The notes: generated by a model from the sequence alone, not told the origin. A DNA stretch of 64,000 nucleotides from Burhinus oedicnemus (GCA_008921705.1 VFFE01007917.1:270946-334945), one strand, 5' to 3'. Positions 12,731-26,609 are shown, numbered from the stretch's first letter. Program-made: numbers and translations.

Positions 12731-15184
12731 GCAGCACCAAAAAGTCAAGACGAAGCAAATCAAAAGCAGGCTGGGCTGAGCTGTTTAACAGACGGAAACC
12801 CAAGGCGAGGAGCACAGCTCGGCTCAGCTTAGCAACTGCAGTAGGCGAGAAGTGCCCAAAACTCACTGAAATGGATTTTGACCATCTGAAGGGAAATCAG
12901 AAATCTGGGCACGGTCAAGGGCAGCTCGTTAAGGCCTCTTAATCAACAAGAAGCCAACCTTGAGGCTTAGAGCAAGTGCTCGAGGAGCGGAGGCTACGCA
13001 CTGACACGGATCTCTCGGAGGCAATGCTTTACGCATGTGCACAAAATCCATTGGCTTCTTCCTGCATATGTTTTTCCACCAATATATCGCTCCTGAAACA
13101 CTGCTAAAAATGACTTGAACAAATAGTGCTGCACACCAGGACAAGGACTTCAGGATGCATTGCGCTGACCAAAGCCGGCTGTACCGCCGGCACGGTGTGT
13201 AGGCAGAAGCCCTGGCATCTCTTGGGCTTCCTACGCACTCTTAAAAGGACCAGACAGCACGTGCACGGCCAGCCCCGTGATGCTGGAGGCACTGGACTTG
13301 CTTTGAGCCTGCCGTGGAAGAGCTCGTGCATGCTTAGTGGGCGAGGTCAGCGTCTCCGGACGTCTGGCAGCTCCCAACAGGCTGCCAGATATTGGGAAAT
13401 CTGAGACAAACACACAAAAGCCTCCAAATCTGCCTGTACACAACGTTCAGGTGGAAAATGCCTGGGGAAACCTGCACGTATGGTAAACCCTCCGCTCTGC
13501 AGCCCGCTTTGCTTTAGCCACCACTGAAATGCAAGGGGTTCTGGGATGGGCTTGGACACCTGCGGTGCTGGGAACTGTGGTGGGCTGTGGTGGGAGACGG
13601 CAGCCACGTGAGCTGAACGTTATGGACCGGTAAAACATTGCGTTGTGACACAAACCGCAGCAGCCTCCACGCCGCGCACGGCTGGGCGTTGCTGCTGGAG
13701 CAAAGCGAGCACAAGAGCACAGCAGCGCCTGGCACTAGTGCGGTACCAGTCGCCGCTGGTTAGAAATGCTCCCGCTGAGTCCTGCTTCAGAGCTCAGGCT
13801 CGGGTTTTTTGGAGAGAGCGTCCCTGAAGAAGCTGCATAGCACACCCAGGCCAAGCAGCACCGGAGACATCCCTCTGCGTCACAGCTGGGGAAGAAGGAG
13901 TGTCCCAAGGCTTGAGGTTTTGTGGAGTCAAAATTAGGACCTTTATCCCTGAACCCACTCCGCGGTCAGGTTCACTAAGGTATTTAGGCACAAGAATCTC
14001 ATTGATCAACTAAATCCCATTGATTTCACTGGACCTGTGTTCATAGGGAGCAGCCCCGACTCGAAAGAGCTTGCAGGTGAGGAGCAGGAACGTCAGGTAG
14101 TACGGATTATTAAAACCCAACAGCAGACACATGTCCTCTAGGAGAAAAGCCATTTTATCTGCCTGTTCCTAGTAAGTACAGGAAGAAGTTTCATGGTTAC
14201 CATAATATTAGGATTGAACAATGTTTGGCTATATTAATCTGAAGTGCACAGCAGGGAATAAGGTATTTTTTCCATCTTTCTGATTATATGTAAAAATGTT
14301 ATATGAGCTTTTTGTGGATTTGATTGCAGCAACTTGGGATGTTTCCCAATTTGCTCTTCTCCCAGGACAGTTTTTCTGGATCAGCTGCTAGCGAGCCCTG
14401 GTGGAACACATGGTATAAAATATTTTTGCTTTAACATTTTAAAAAACCTAGTGAGAGGAGGTCACGCTCTCCTGGAATGTTGTCTCGGAGGCCCTCCTTT
14501 AATACCTGCTGCGGCCAAGCAGCAAGGAGCGACATGGTCCTACAGCACCATGATGGCTTACAGTGACACGCATGCAAACATAAATCCACGCTTTCCTGCC
14601 CTGGCGCTCTCCTGTCGACACCACCTTTCGGTTTGGTTAAGGCAATGACAGGTTGGCTACGAATGGCCTCACCCACCCTTTAAATGGCAGCGCGTGTAAG
14701 TCACTTTTTGTTACTTAAAGTCTGTATTTCTTTATTAGAGGAGATGCTGCAAAGTACTTGAAAATAATGCTGGCTGCTGTGAACTGTGGTGCCCGATCAA
14801 TGAGGGACGTGACAGTCAATTACCCTTCCACTTTCTGATTGTCCCCAGCAATCAGCCCCGATCAATACCTTCAATCTCAATTGATAGCAGATATCAAATC
14901 CGAAATAATACGTTTCATTGTTTCGGAAGTCTTATCACATTGCGTACAGGCGGCCACCGCATTTATTTAACCATTCATTTCACTTCCATCTGGTCCAATC
15001 TGGCCGGGCGACGTGCCGTCCAAATGGCTCGTGTGCATCCTTTCAGCAGGAGCGGAGGGGAGCAGCATCTCGTTGCCCCGGGGCATCTCTAGTGCAGAAT
15101 TAGCTACCTGAGACAGGCTGCGTTGGAGAATAAGGAAAAAAAAAAAAGAGTTTAGACCACCACAGCAGGGCAAAAGCATGAAAA

Positions 15185-15450
15185 TCAGGAGGGAAACGCA
15201 GGCGCTGAAGCAAGGGAGATGTTTCAGAAGGTGCTGCTCTGCGGCAGCGCGGTGCGAGCGGGGCAGCTGGGAGCTGGGCTGCAGTGGGGCCGCCGCAGCC
15301 CTCGCTGGTGTCCCAGGCAGGTGGCTTCTCCGTCCCTTGCCACCCCTCGTGTCACCCGGTTACCGTTCAGCAGTGACGGCCTCTCGGTGTGCGCTCGCAG
15401 AGTGCTCGGCTTCGAAGGAGGGAGGGTGGTGGAGGAGCAGGAGGTTGCGC
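15185..15450. promoter_or_regulatory. CpG-rich patch without a recognised gene
   Basis: The patch holds gcggcagcgcggtgcgagcg and gccgccgcag segments. No coding exon with a recognisable product was found on either strand. Confidence 0.3.
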
Positions 15451-17746
15451 CTGCCTTTGTTTCAGGAGACTTAGCAAAGCTTCCAAATATTTGAAGAAGC
15501 ACCGTGCCAGGAGCTCATTCAGAGTTTCCTTTAAAGATGCCAGTTCGCACAGGCTTTTGTAATTGAGAAGGATCATTTACATTTGTAATGGTTTAAACAA
15601 AAAACCATACGCACCGATAGGGGTGTGATGAGCCAGGGCCCTGCTGTGGCGTGGCGGCAGGGACAGGACTGACTGGGATGGAGACAGTCTGGAGCAGGGG
15701 AGAGCTTCTCTGCACTCCCGCCCTCTCATCCAAAAGCCTTGCGGGCTTCCATTTTGGTGTGTCTCCCTGCAAGCATGGGCTGCGTGACATCTCTTTGCCA
15801 TTGGCACCCGTGGGTGCCACCATGCCAGACCTACCCTCTTGGTGGCCCTTCAACACCTGTCCTTTGTACAGCGGTATAAGCTCCTCCATGGAATGACCGC
15901 AGTAGCCAGAAATCTCCATGCCGACTTCTGGAATGCTGCTGCCAGGTACACGCAGGCAGCTCGGCTGTGAAGCCAAAGGTCTTTTGCATGCAGCAACTGC
16001 TCCCTGCAGGTGAATCCCAACCCCACAACTTGCCACCACTGTGCTGCCAGCTCCCGCAGGATTCACTGTAGGTAACCGGCTTCTTTAAAGCACCGTGTCC
16101 TGGGGTCATACAGCCAGGGCTCTTGGCTTCCCCTTAAAAAGACTTGGGGACAGGTGGTGAAAATAGGAGGGATACCTGCTGCATCCTTGGATACGTGGAG
16201 AAAAAGCTGGAAAACATGAACTCAGGAGCTCAAGATGTAGACAGCAAACCACCTCACTGTCTTAAAACCAATTTACTATCGGGGTTGGGTTGTAACAGGT
16301 CTGAGCGGTGGGTCCCCTCACCCTCAGGTGACACCCTCAGCTCCCTGCGGCATCAGGAAGCCCCACCAGACATCTCAGGATGCACTGCACAGGCAAACGC
16401 CGTGAGCCCGGGCCAGGACCAGGGCTGGCTGCTTGTATGGAAAGGAGGGGAGAAACACTCAGTTATTCCGTTCACCAGAGCGGCTGAGCACGGTACAGGT
16501 CCAGCACATCCCAGGGAGGACGAGGCTGGGTGATGGTGCTCACAGCCCTGCAAGTAGGAGGTAGTCCTGATGCGCCTTTGGCTTCTCCCACCCTGCTCCT
16601 TACAACCCCTCAATAAAAATATCCAAGGCAAGCAACCTCACAGGGAAGTTCAGAGGCCCCAGGGTGTTCCCTCAGCCCTTGCAGCCCCAGCTCCTGTCCT
16701 TGCAGCATCCTGCCCTGCTCTTATCAGGGCACTGGACACAGGCTACCATTTTTAGAGGACGACCTAATGAAATGGATCCTGATTAGCTGGCCATGAGTTA
16801 CTTCATTTCAGTGTCCGCGTGCAACGGAGGCAGGAGTGCAGTTCAAAGATAATGGAGATGAAGCATTAGCCCTACGATCGCAGCATGGCGAGGAGCCAAG
16901 GCGCTCCCTTTTTTTAATACACAATACTTGTTATAAGATTCAATATCCATTTGGGGGCAGAATTCACCTACTTTCCTTTGCGCACACCCCTCTGAAAGCA
17001 TTGTAATGCTTTACTTATTGGCATTTTATTTTGATGAATAGGCTGCGATTGGTGCAAAAATACCCTGAATGGCATTAGGAGACTCAGCTGTGTGACTGTT
17101 GGCCCATTTGCACTAAGTACCATCAGTCAAAGTCCGTATTACTTCCAGGATGCTTAAGCCAGCGTATTTTCCTAACAGGCACGCTCCTCTGAGGGTAGCG
17201 CTAAGCGGGCTGGGGACTTCTTTGAAGTAGCATAGAGGGTAATTATTCCCCAAAGTCTCATTTAAAAAAACACCCTTAAAAACTAAGTTTTGTGCCTTTG
17301 GAGAAAAAAAACACCCCAATGCTCCTGCCTATGCAGTAGTTGGCTGCACATCAGAGCAGTGCCTGGAGCTGCCGGGCTGGGCTCGGAGCGGCGCGGGAAG
17401 GAGAAATGTCCTTTTTCTGCTCCTCGTCTGGACTGAAATGCAGGTATTGGGGGGGTAAAAGAAGGGAAGAAAAAGGGCCCTTGGAAAAATGTGGGTCATG
17501 TAGGAGAGGCTGCTTTTATTTGTTGTATTTTAGGTAATGGTCAGGGATAACACAGGAAAAGCAGACCTCGATCAGCAGTGGCAGCAACAAAGTCTCTGAG
17601 CTCGGGTGAGTTTCTGCAACCTGTTACAGTCACGAAATAGCTTCGCTGCTGACAAGCTGTCCCCAGTACTGGCCTACCCCTTACCGAAACACTTTTCCTA
17701 ATGGGAGCCCAGGAAAATGCAGGTCCCCGGGGTGGTCTGCCTGAGT

Positions 17747-17758
17747 ACCCCCTGGTGG
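17747..17758 (-). promoter_or_regulatory. CTCF-like site
   Basis: The minus strand reads CCACCAGGGGGT, one base from the usual CCACCAGGGGGC core. It lies in gene-free GC-rich DNA. Motif match only. Confidence 0.35.
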
Positions 17759-18353
17759 GTGTTTCGGGGTGCGCATCCCCGCCCCATGCGATGTGGAGGG
17801 CTCCGCTTGGCACCGTGGAGCAGGCAGCAGCCGGGGGGATGCTGAACTTGTAACCACATTAAAAAACCCTCCTGCAACACTGCTGGCTGCCCCCCAGCAC
17901 TGCCCATGCCCTGGCACCACCGCTGCCGGGGACACCCGTGCTGGGCGAGCGCCCGGGTAGCGCAGCCGGTTATTAACACCACCAGCGGTTTAACACATCA
18001 GCAGGGAAAAATCCCGCTGCTGGCCCCAGCCGCCAAACCCTCCTCGTGCTATGGGGCAGGAAAAGGGCATCACCACCCCCAGCCCACTCGTGTGTATGGG
18101 TTTTGCTGGTTTCTTCCAGAATTGTTCCTGACCTTGTCAGTGCCGTAGGGAAGCCATGGAGACGCAGCCCACTTACTCTCTGACTGCAGAAATGCACTTA
18201 ATGTGCTGTTGTTTACTTTCCAAGAGTTAGACCCAGCCAAGGCCCTGTCTGAGCACCAAAAAAAGCACATTTCTAGGTGGGGAGAAGAGAGGGAAAGGCA
18301 GCTATTCAGTTCAGCTCAAGAGAGGCTTGCAGAGGCCCCCTCTGTGGTTCAGT

Positions 18354-18379
18354 ATTTCTAATCATAATTAATTAGAAAT
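18354..18379. repeat. Inverted repeat with 9-bp arms
   Basis: ATTTCTAAT at 18354 and ATTAGAAAT at 18371 are exact reverse complements with an 8-bp AT-only spacer. Confidence 0.85.
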
Positions 18380-20221
18380 TGTAGCATGCTTCACCCCATG
18401 CTTTCTGTCTGACTTTGGACAAACTGATTAGCAAAAGGGTTTTTTTTTAAAAGCATTTCATTTACGGTGTCAGAGACGTCACCAACACGATGGAGCTTTG
18501 CTAGCGACGTGTTACATGACACTTTATGACGGGGATGCTGCTTTGCCCTGGTATGGACACAAAGTGCGTTTCCCATGTGCTACCAGGAGCGCAGACCCTA
18601 GGCAAGGTGCCCCATCCCATCCCCAAGGAGCTGTGCCTGGGTGGCACAGCCAGCCCCCGCCTGGGCTGCGAACCTGCCCAGCCACGACAGCTTCTCCTCC
18701 GCTCTTCTCTGTCTTTGCGGGTGCTCAAAGAAAGGGAGAAACACACAAGTCTGGCAGCAAGTTACACCATGACAATTTTTAACAGGCGGTGACGCTCAGA
18801 AGCCCCCCAGGAATCAAAGACTTTCTAAATTTGCCAGCAACGGTTAAAGAAAATCCATTTCCTTACTGCTGTTGGCAATTTAGATAGCCTCCCCCCTCTT
18901 ATTTGCACTGTTCATACACGAATTCCTACAGCGTTATGCGCTTTGCGTAAGCGGGGAAAAGTCCAGTCCAGACACGGCTCCATGACAGCTCCCCCTGACT
19001 AATGGCAGAGTTATCCTTACATAAGTCCTTTCTCTTCCTTGGCATTTTCCCCCCACCGGGAAGGATGCTTCCCTGCGCAGCCCGGCGGGATGAGAGCGGC
19101 TCAGCCCGGGCGCGACCCCCGAGCGCAGGCTGGCTCCGTGCTTTGTGTTGCAGTGCCATCTTACGGCGGCTCCGGTGCCAGCCTTTCGCAGGAGACCCAT
19201 CTTCTTTCCTTTCTTTGCAGGTATTTTTCTCGTTGAGCTGTTAAGGTTTTAGATTTCTAAACCCCCTAAAAAAAAAAAAAAATAAATCCAAAGATTAAAT
19301 AAGTTTTTAATTACCAAAAGCTCTATGTCCAAAACGTAAGAGCCTTCAAAGGAAACTGCGGGACAGAGCGCAAGCAGCAAAGAGGTAATTTATTTTCTTA
19401 AAAGATGATCAGCTTTCCAGTCCAGACTGCTGCTATATAAATGGTAACACTATACAAACATGTGTCTTCCATATTACAGAACATCTCTAATGGCTCCTTT
19501 ATTTCAGTAGAGAGAAAAAAAAAAAAAGAAAATAAAAATTGTACTTAAATCTGGAAGCCACTCCAGGCTTCGAGCAGTAAAACTATTGCAAATGTTGAAC
19601 ATCCCCTCCCACCTCCTCATGGCTCCAAGAAGCTTCCAACAGTAAGAGCCTGGTGGGTACCAAACACCAAGAGCAACCCCTGCTCCATCCGGCACCGTTG
19701 GGTGCACAGCGGGAGCACCTCCATCCGGGCAGCCGGGGACGGCTCCTTTGCAGAAGAGAAGCAGAAGAAGCAGACATCGAAATCGGATGCTGCTCCCTGT
19801 CTTGTGGCGTGCCGGCAAGCTGGTTAGGTGTGCCAGGAAAGCCACGCTTTCGAAAGACCTCTTCTTCAACGCTTCAGCTCATCCTGTACTCACAGGAGGG
19901 TCAGAGGGAGGCCTAATCCCAAAGATTAAAGTCTGGATGCGAGCGGCGGAGGGAAGCTTTCTGCTCCTTGGAGCAGCAATACACACAAGCACCGGCTTGG
20001 AGGGGGTTTCTGCCTGAGCAAGCAAAACCCAGGAAAGTCAGATGTTTTTGCCAACCAGCTCAGGACCCCATCTGCAAAAGTCAACGTCATGGTGGGAGAT
20101 GGGTTGTCAGCATCGCGGAGGGTCTGCTGCCCCCCTGCCAGAGCCAAGCCAACAGGTCCCTCCTCGGAAAAACCCAGGGTCTATGTCTGATAAAAACAAT
20201 CAGGGAAAATAACCGCAAAGG

Positions 20222-20960
20222 AATCACAGAATCCCAGGGGTTGGAAGGGACCTCTGGAGATCACCTAGTCCAACCCCTTTGCCAGAGCAGGGTCACCCAG
20301 AGCAGGTTGCACAGGATGGCGTCCAGGAGGGTTTGGAATGTCTCCAGAGTTGGAGACTCCACCACCTCTTTGGGCAGCCTGTGCCAGTGCTCTGCCACCC
20401 TCAAAGGAAAGAAGTTCCTCCTCATGTTTAGATGGAACTTCCTACGTTCAAGTTTGTGGCCATTACCTCTTGTCCTGTCACTGGGCACCACTGCAAAAAG
20501 ACTGGTCCCATCCTCCCAGCATCCTCCCTTTAAGTATTTATAAGCATTTATGAGATCCCCCCTCAGTCTTCTCTTCTCCAGACTAAAAAGACCCAAGTCC
20601 CTCAGCCTTTCCTCATCAGAAAGATGTTCCAGCCCTCTAATCATCTTTGTAGCCATCTGCTGTACCCTCTCCAGCAGTTCCCTGTCCTTCTTGAACTGGG
20701 GAGCCCAGAACTGGACACAGTACTCCAGATGCGGCCTCACCAGGGCGGAGTAGAGGGGGAGGATGACCTCCCGTGACCTGCTTGCCACACACCTCTCTAT
20801 GCACCCCAGGATGCCACTGGCCTTCTTGGCCACAAGGAAGAAGTGCCGCACCCTGCCCTGCTCTGATGGTGCCCAGGTAGGTATCTTCCACGTTGCAGAG
20901 GAAGAGCTCAGCCCCCAGGGCCACATCCATCCCCCTGGTCTGGGTCTGACCCTCTCAAGA
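20222..20960 (-). mobile_element. CR1 LINE, 5'-truncated, with the end of its reverse-transcriptase ORF
   Basis: The plus strand starts with the reverse complement of the CR1 3' end (cacagaatcccagg, then ggacctctggagat). The minus strand then encodes the C-terminal CR1 ORF2 region, with [38 protein letters not shown] and [19 protein letters not shown]. It lacks the endonuclease and most of the polymerase, so it is dead. The open frame is long for such a copy, which suggests a fairly young insertion. The 5' boundary is approximate. Confidence 0.93.
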
Positions 20961-21380
20961 CTGTGGGTACGGTAGGATTTGGATGTCCAAAAAAAGCAGA
21001 GAGGTTTCCTGGAAGCGCGGCAGGGTGGCATGGTCGTCAGCAGAGGGTTTGTTGCTCCCTTGTTTTATGTGAAGAAGACGCTGCAAGAGGCAGGGGAAAA
21101 GCAGTGGCCATGCTTGCTGCAGACCTCGGGCTGACTCCAGAAACTCGTGAAGGAGGGAGAGAGCGGTGCTTGGGGGGATGAGGGCTGTGAGCAGCTCGAA
21201 ATGGTGAAAAAGGAGCAAGAAGGATGGAGGCGAGGGCAACGAGGATGCTCACATCACCTTTTCCTGTTGGCTTGGCTCCAGAGGGAGAAACATCACCCTG
21301 ATTGCCTCCAAAAACGCAGAGAGGGGGCTGCCCCGGGCTCCTCCCGTCAGGTGTCCTGCTGGGAGAAACTGGGAGAGCCA

Positions 21381-21445
21381 CCCAGTAACCTGCACCCAGT
21401 AACCTGCACCCAGTAACCTGCACCCAGTAACCTGCACCCAGCCGC
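21381..21445. repeat. 15-bp tandem repeat, four copies
   Basis: The unit CCCAGTAACCTGCAC repeats exactly from 21381, 21396, 21411 and 21426 and is followed by the first five bases of another copy. The period is divisible by three, so a minus-strand frame reads a short GYWVQ-type repeat, which I take as an artefact. Confidence 0.95.
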
Positions 21446-22499
21446 AGCGAGGGGAGGGGATCTGAGACACGAAGCCAGCAGAGCGGCGCAGCTGCTGCTG
21501 CAGGGTGTAGGGAGCGACTAACAAGCTCGTTGGGAAATACTGAAAGCAAACAAACCAAAAAAAAGTCCCCAAAAGATTTAACCCAAAGAAAAGAAAAAAA
21601 AAAACCCAACCAAAAAAGAGCCAGCAAACTTTCTGTGCAGACCATGCCTGCGCCACACATTGCGGGATCATTTCGCATTTTACCTGGCAGGTCACCCTTC
21701 TCCTTTTACAAGCAAATATTATTTTTAAAGGTTGCTAAGAGCCAGCAGTGCTCATGCATTCGGGTCAGGAGTTTCCTACTCCAAAACAACTGTTTCGTGA
21801 CCAAAATACACTCAAGGAAAAAAAAAAAAATCCCTTCTGCTTTAGATTGCATTTATTCGGTGATCCACCCCAGGCCTCTGACGGCTGCAGCAGGGGGAGG
21901 CAGGGAAGGCAGCAAGAGGCAGGGATACAGGGCGCCAGGCTGGATGCTTCCCCGGTACGATGGGGGCCGTGCAATAAAATCACCAGCCCAGGGAGAGCAC
22001 AGCGTTGCACGGGTTTATGTGCACCATCCCTCACTTGCCGACCACGTTGTTTTCTCTTTGCACACTTGCATGGAAATTTAGCTACAAGCCGTTCCTACCA
22101 ACTGTTCCTTTTGATGTGCAAATATAGCTTTAAATGACTTCTCTAGGAAAGAATCCTCACTATTTTATACAAATTGTCTTGCGTGTTTATTGCACAGAAT
22201 CATGATCCAAAAAGAAGGGGATTCATCCCATGCCTATTCATAACACTGCTCTCCCTTACGCATTACGAGCTGGAACATACTCCAGGCCCCCTTGTATGAT
22301 GAATGATACCTACTTTGCTCTTTGCTTCCAGCCTGCTCCGATGCGCTTATTTATGGAGCCCCAGCGCAGTGACGGAAACCCTCCTCTCCCAGTTTCTCCG
22401 TGAGACAGAGCACAGCGTGGGCACTGGGCTTGCAACGGGCAGTTTGGAGAGGGAGCAGTAAGGCCTGAAACTCAGCTCCTGGCCTCGCCGCTGAGCAAA

Positions 22500-23060
22500 G
22501 ACAACCCGGGATGGCCGGCTCCGGAACTGCTACGCTTCCCACTGACACTCTTCCCAACAGCCCGTAGTTTTTCCACCCCGTTTTAAGCCCTTTCTCCCAC
22601 TCCGTGTCTCAGAGCGGAGCACGGGGCTGGACATAGGGTCACGCGGGTGCACGGATACCCACCGGCCCGCTGCGGGGATGCTGTGCCTGGGCTGTGCGAG
22701 CGGGACGTCTCCTGCTGTATTTAGCTTGGCTGGCTGGGCCAGCCCATTCCACTGTCTGCACGCAGCCCCGCGGAGAGTGGAAGGAAACAACGTGCCAGCC
22801 AGCCAAGCCAAACACCGGGAGCTCAAACGCTGCAGCACGGCTTCTCGGAGATGACACACGCACCCGAGGCAAGTCCGCTTGTCTCCTGGCGCGGGAGCGT
22901 CTTGCAGAGCCCTGCACTGACACCGCGGCCGCAAACGCCGGCTCCAGCACAGGCTGCCTCCCTCCCAGGGACGAGGATTTTGCAGGCCGGGTGGGAGGAA
23001 GGTGCTGGGGTGGGTAGTCCCGGTGCAGAGCGCAGCCCCCCCCCCCTTCCCCAGCAGCGC
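22500..23060. promoter_or_regulatory. CpG island-like region with a NotI site
   Basis: About 560 bp of CpG-rich DNA includes gcggccgc at 22925-22932. It is followed by AT-rich sequence from 23070 with TAAT and CTGTCAA motifs. It is the best CpG-island candidate on the side expected to face FOXP1. Confidence 0.4.
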
Positions 23061-26000
23061 GATACGGATGGCTTCGGAAATAATCCAGTCTTCATTAACT
23101 TGTCAAATTAGGAAATTGAGAGCTGTCAAAGTGTAGCGAAGATTGGGGGTGGCTTTTATAGCAAGCTGCGGGATCTCCCACTGTTTGTCTAATCTAATTT
23201 CCTCCTCGTCGTTGTCCTAAGAGAATCATTACAAGAGAGGGAGAGGGAGAGAGATGAAGACATGAACGGTTTCCAGCTGAAAGCACCTCTCTTCCATGTG
23301 CGGGTGCCGACGGGAGGGTTCATATAAACTGCTCAGGACCAGTAATTTTCCTCTCACAGTCACGTTTGTGTTTTAAGGCAACTCTTAAGCTTCATCCCCT
23401 CTGGTCAATCCTGCCATAGGAAGAATATAAAAAGTAATTTCTTTTGTAGTCCCATCAACTGGCCACGGCAGAGCATTGACTGAGCCCCTTCTGACCCACA
23501 GAGCTTTTGTGTCCCTCGCTCTGAAGTATTAAGTTAGTTAATTATTACCGAGGAGAGTGTGCCAACCTGTCCCGAACCTGCCACGCTAAACTAAAAGCAC
23601 ACAGAAGACCGAGCAAAGCCCGTAGCATGAAATGGCTTTAAATCGAAGACACCTTGATGCGCTTCTCTGTGGCAACCGAGCAGCATTGTTCAGGCACGTC
23701 GCACGACGTCAAATCGCCTTCTCCTCTACTTGCTCCTGCTCCCCACCGTGCTCTTTTCCAACACTGGTCTCCAAAACAAAACCCCACAAGCATCTCCATG
23801 GCACAAATACGCCATACACCAAAATAATTCATTCCGGTACGCCTCTCGTTTCCAGGACCACCTTTCAAAGGCAGTTAAAACAAAAAACCCCAACAGCACA
23901 AAGTGAGCGACCCCAGCAAGGAGAAGACTTAATACGCAGCTGCGGCTCACTTCAGCGCATGGTGAGGAAACCCCATGCGCTTTGCGCCATCTCTCCAACA
24001 CACATAGCTCGGAGGGGAGGGAGACACTGCCATGCGTGGAGTAACCATGGTGGAAACCCTCCTCCCCGCAGAGGAGGCAGGACCGGGTCGTGCAACGGCA
24101 CGCACGGCTGAGCCAGCAGCCCCAGCGCCGCCGCTGCAGCAGGAGGGCAAAGGATTTGTTCTTGGGGTGGCAAACACTCCTGGCCTCCAGTACTGGCTTT
24201 TAAGAAGGCAGCATCAGAAAGCCTTCTAAAAAAAGCAACAAGTGAAGTGGGACATCTGAAGCCCCCACAGCTGAGATGAACCCCTAGAGGAACCGGCTGC
24301 TGCAACAGCAGAGAGAGAACCAGCTGTCCAATGACAGCAGCAAACCCAAATAAATTAAGAGTCAATACCATCTTTGCTGGAGAATGAAAGGTTGAAATCA
24401 CATCAGCAACTGGTTGGGGATAGGCTTCTGAGGCAAAGTTGCCATTCCTAATTGCTATGTTTTCCAAAGATTTCATCAACTAAGTTGTGTTCAACAAACT
24501 GCTATTTAATTACCAGAGTAGAATCCTGTTAAATAGCCTGCCCCAGAAGACAGCCCTTCATCCCCATTAAGTGAAATTCCCAACTAATCCCTCCAGCAGC
24601 AGTTGTGTCACAGCCTGGGGAGCCCCAGAGAGCTATTAGAGATGCCCCTGAAGTTGGGAGGAACGATCAGATCTCGGCCCCCGCCTGCTGCCAGCGGCTG
24701 TCTTCAGCCCTGGGAAGGCGCAAACCAGCAGGAGAAGCGTGACACTCGGAAGTAAGAAGCTCTTCATTCCTCTTACCATTTCTCAGCTGTCCCTCCTGGC
24801 TCCATTTGCCCCAGCAGCTTCAGCCACCGCCCAGCCAGCATCTCCTTCCTCCTCTGGAGCTGGTGCTCCTGCTGCATCCCCACGCTGCATCCCTCCCTCC
24901 CTTGGCACAGTCCATGCTTGTGTCCGTGAGAGGCCACCATCCTCCACTTAACACCACGTAGCATCAAAGCTTTTCCCCGGAAGATGCTGTGAGCACCTTT
25001 TAGAAGGTGCTACAAACATTTTTGAAGCCAACCAGAGATCTCCCCGCTATGTCGCATCTCACCTGGCTTCCCAGGACAGAGGACAATCCCCATGCGACAG
25101 TAACTCCGCACCCAGCAGACCTGGGCGGCAGGACGGGTGTATCAAAGAGACAAAGTTCCTACAAAATTCATAAAAACAGCCCGGGTAAAGGAGACAAGCA
25201 CTCCAGCTACATGAAAGGCTTCAGCGTGACCTGCCACACCAGCAGGAACCAGATAAAGCCCAAGGGCACTGTCCCAGCGTGGGCAAGGTATCAGCCCAGG
25301 CTCGTTACCACCCCAAGAGGGAAGCAGATTTCTTTAATTCAGCTAACGCAGCGATCTGGAGTTTCTTTGGTGTCTGTCACCATGGAAGTTAAATGTTTTA
25401 ATTTTATGTCGAAATGCCAGTAGAAATTCATTTTGATAGGAAGTTGTAGGCTCTTCTTTGATATCCATTTAAACAATTTAGATGATTCTGAAGTAATGGG
25501 GGGTTCATTTAATCAAGTTCAATAAAGCAGATCTGCAGGTGAAAATAATAAATACTTAAAAGACTAAAAAAAATTAACTGTTCAACATCACTTGGTATAA
25601 ATACATCTGTGCGATGGAGATCAGTAGGGATGAAAGGACAGTTCAAAAATTCTACAAAGTCTTTAAATTAATGGTTGCAACATTCCAATACGCAATGTGT
25701 CATGTTTCTGTAAACTTGCATTACCCATTTTGATTCAAGCCCAGTTTTGGATTGTGGCATACAATATGCTGAATTTTAGTCAGAAGATATCCATCAACCC
25801 AGATTCTAAGTAATAATAACAATTATCATCAGAATTAAGCCATACAGAAAAAAAATCCCTAATTTTATAGACTAGAGATTTAGAACAATGAAAAATTGAC
25901 AGCAGTGCATAAGGTGGACTTTGGTGGTCAACATGCAGCTACCCTGTCCTATGGCTAGGATGAAATCTCTCTCAATCACTATCCAATGTTCAAGCATAAA

Positions 26001-26609
26001 AGCATAAAAATAATTTCCTTCAATAGGATGAATACAGTAATATTTTAAATTAGCAAGTTCCAGATCAGCCACTTTTGCCAGCAGATCCAACTGCTGAAGT
26101 CAACGTCCGTGCTCAAAAAGAACCTGGAGGAGAGGTGAGAGGCGCTGGCTTGTTTCCAAAAGTAAAAGCAAGGGAAGGGTGAGGTATGTGATTAATTCCC
26201 CATTAGTATTCCAGTCACATTTCCTCCAAAGACGGGAAAGTATTGCAAGTGAGAAATCTTGCTCATCGAGCTGTTGAAAACGTTTTTCTCAACATTTTCT
26301 ACCCCTTGCTTCTCCGAAATCACTTTTTGACTCCATCATGCAGGCCTGGAGGCTCGTCCGTACCCATCACTCCTGCAGCCATCAGCTAGCACTTCACAGG
26401 GAGCTGCTGTCCTGAGGCCTCCCTCTACCCCTTCCCTGGAAAAAGGGGAACCCCACCCATTCCAGATAAAAGTGAGGACCACAGCAACGAGTTCATTTCA
26501 CCTTGCAGGGAAAGCACCTTCCTACGTTCCCTTATTTCTCACGGAGGCTGGGCATCTCCACATGGGAGTCGATGGGTGACGATGTACCTACAGGAGAAAC
26601 TATGCTGAG

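Larger units (their letters stand above)
10506..20221. other. Gene-free stretch between two CR1 copies
   Basis: Unique sequence with CpG-rich patches at 12480 and 15185, a CTCF-like site at 17747 and an inverted repeat at 18354. AT-rich islands with homeobox-type motifs (for example 14800-14960 and 16770-17110) could be conserved enhancers, but conservation cannot be seen here. Confidence 0.55.
20961..26609. other. Gene-free stretch
   Basis: Contains the 15-bp tandem repeat at 21381 and the CpG island-like region at 22500-23060, and is otherwise unique. The 175-codon minus frame at 23952-24479 has no recognised domain. Confidence 0.55.

Noticed and set aside
20261..21031. 256-codon reverse-transcriptase-like frame as a host gene
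   Set aside because: It is the 3' end of CR1 ORF2 and is followed directly by the CR1 3' terminus, so it is a dead retrotransposon fragment.
21037..21695. Open frames on the minus strand with a repeated GYWVQVTG-type motif
   Set aside because: The motif is produced by the 15-bp tandem repeat at 21381. The rest has no family resemblance.
23952..24479. 175-codon open frame on the minus strand with a hydrophobic stretch
   Set aside because: The hydrophobic segment is isolated, no family is recognised, and the frame overlaps low-complexity GC-rich sequence.
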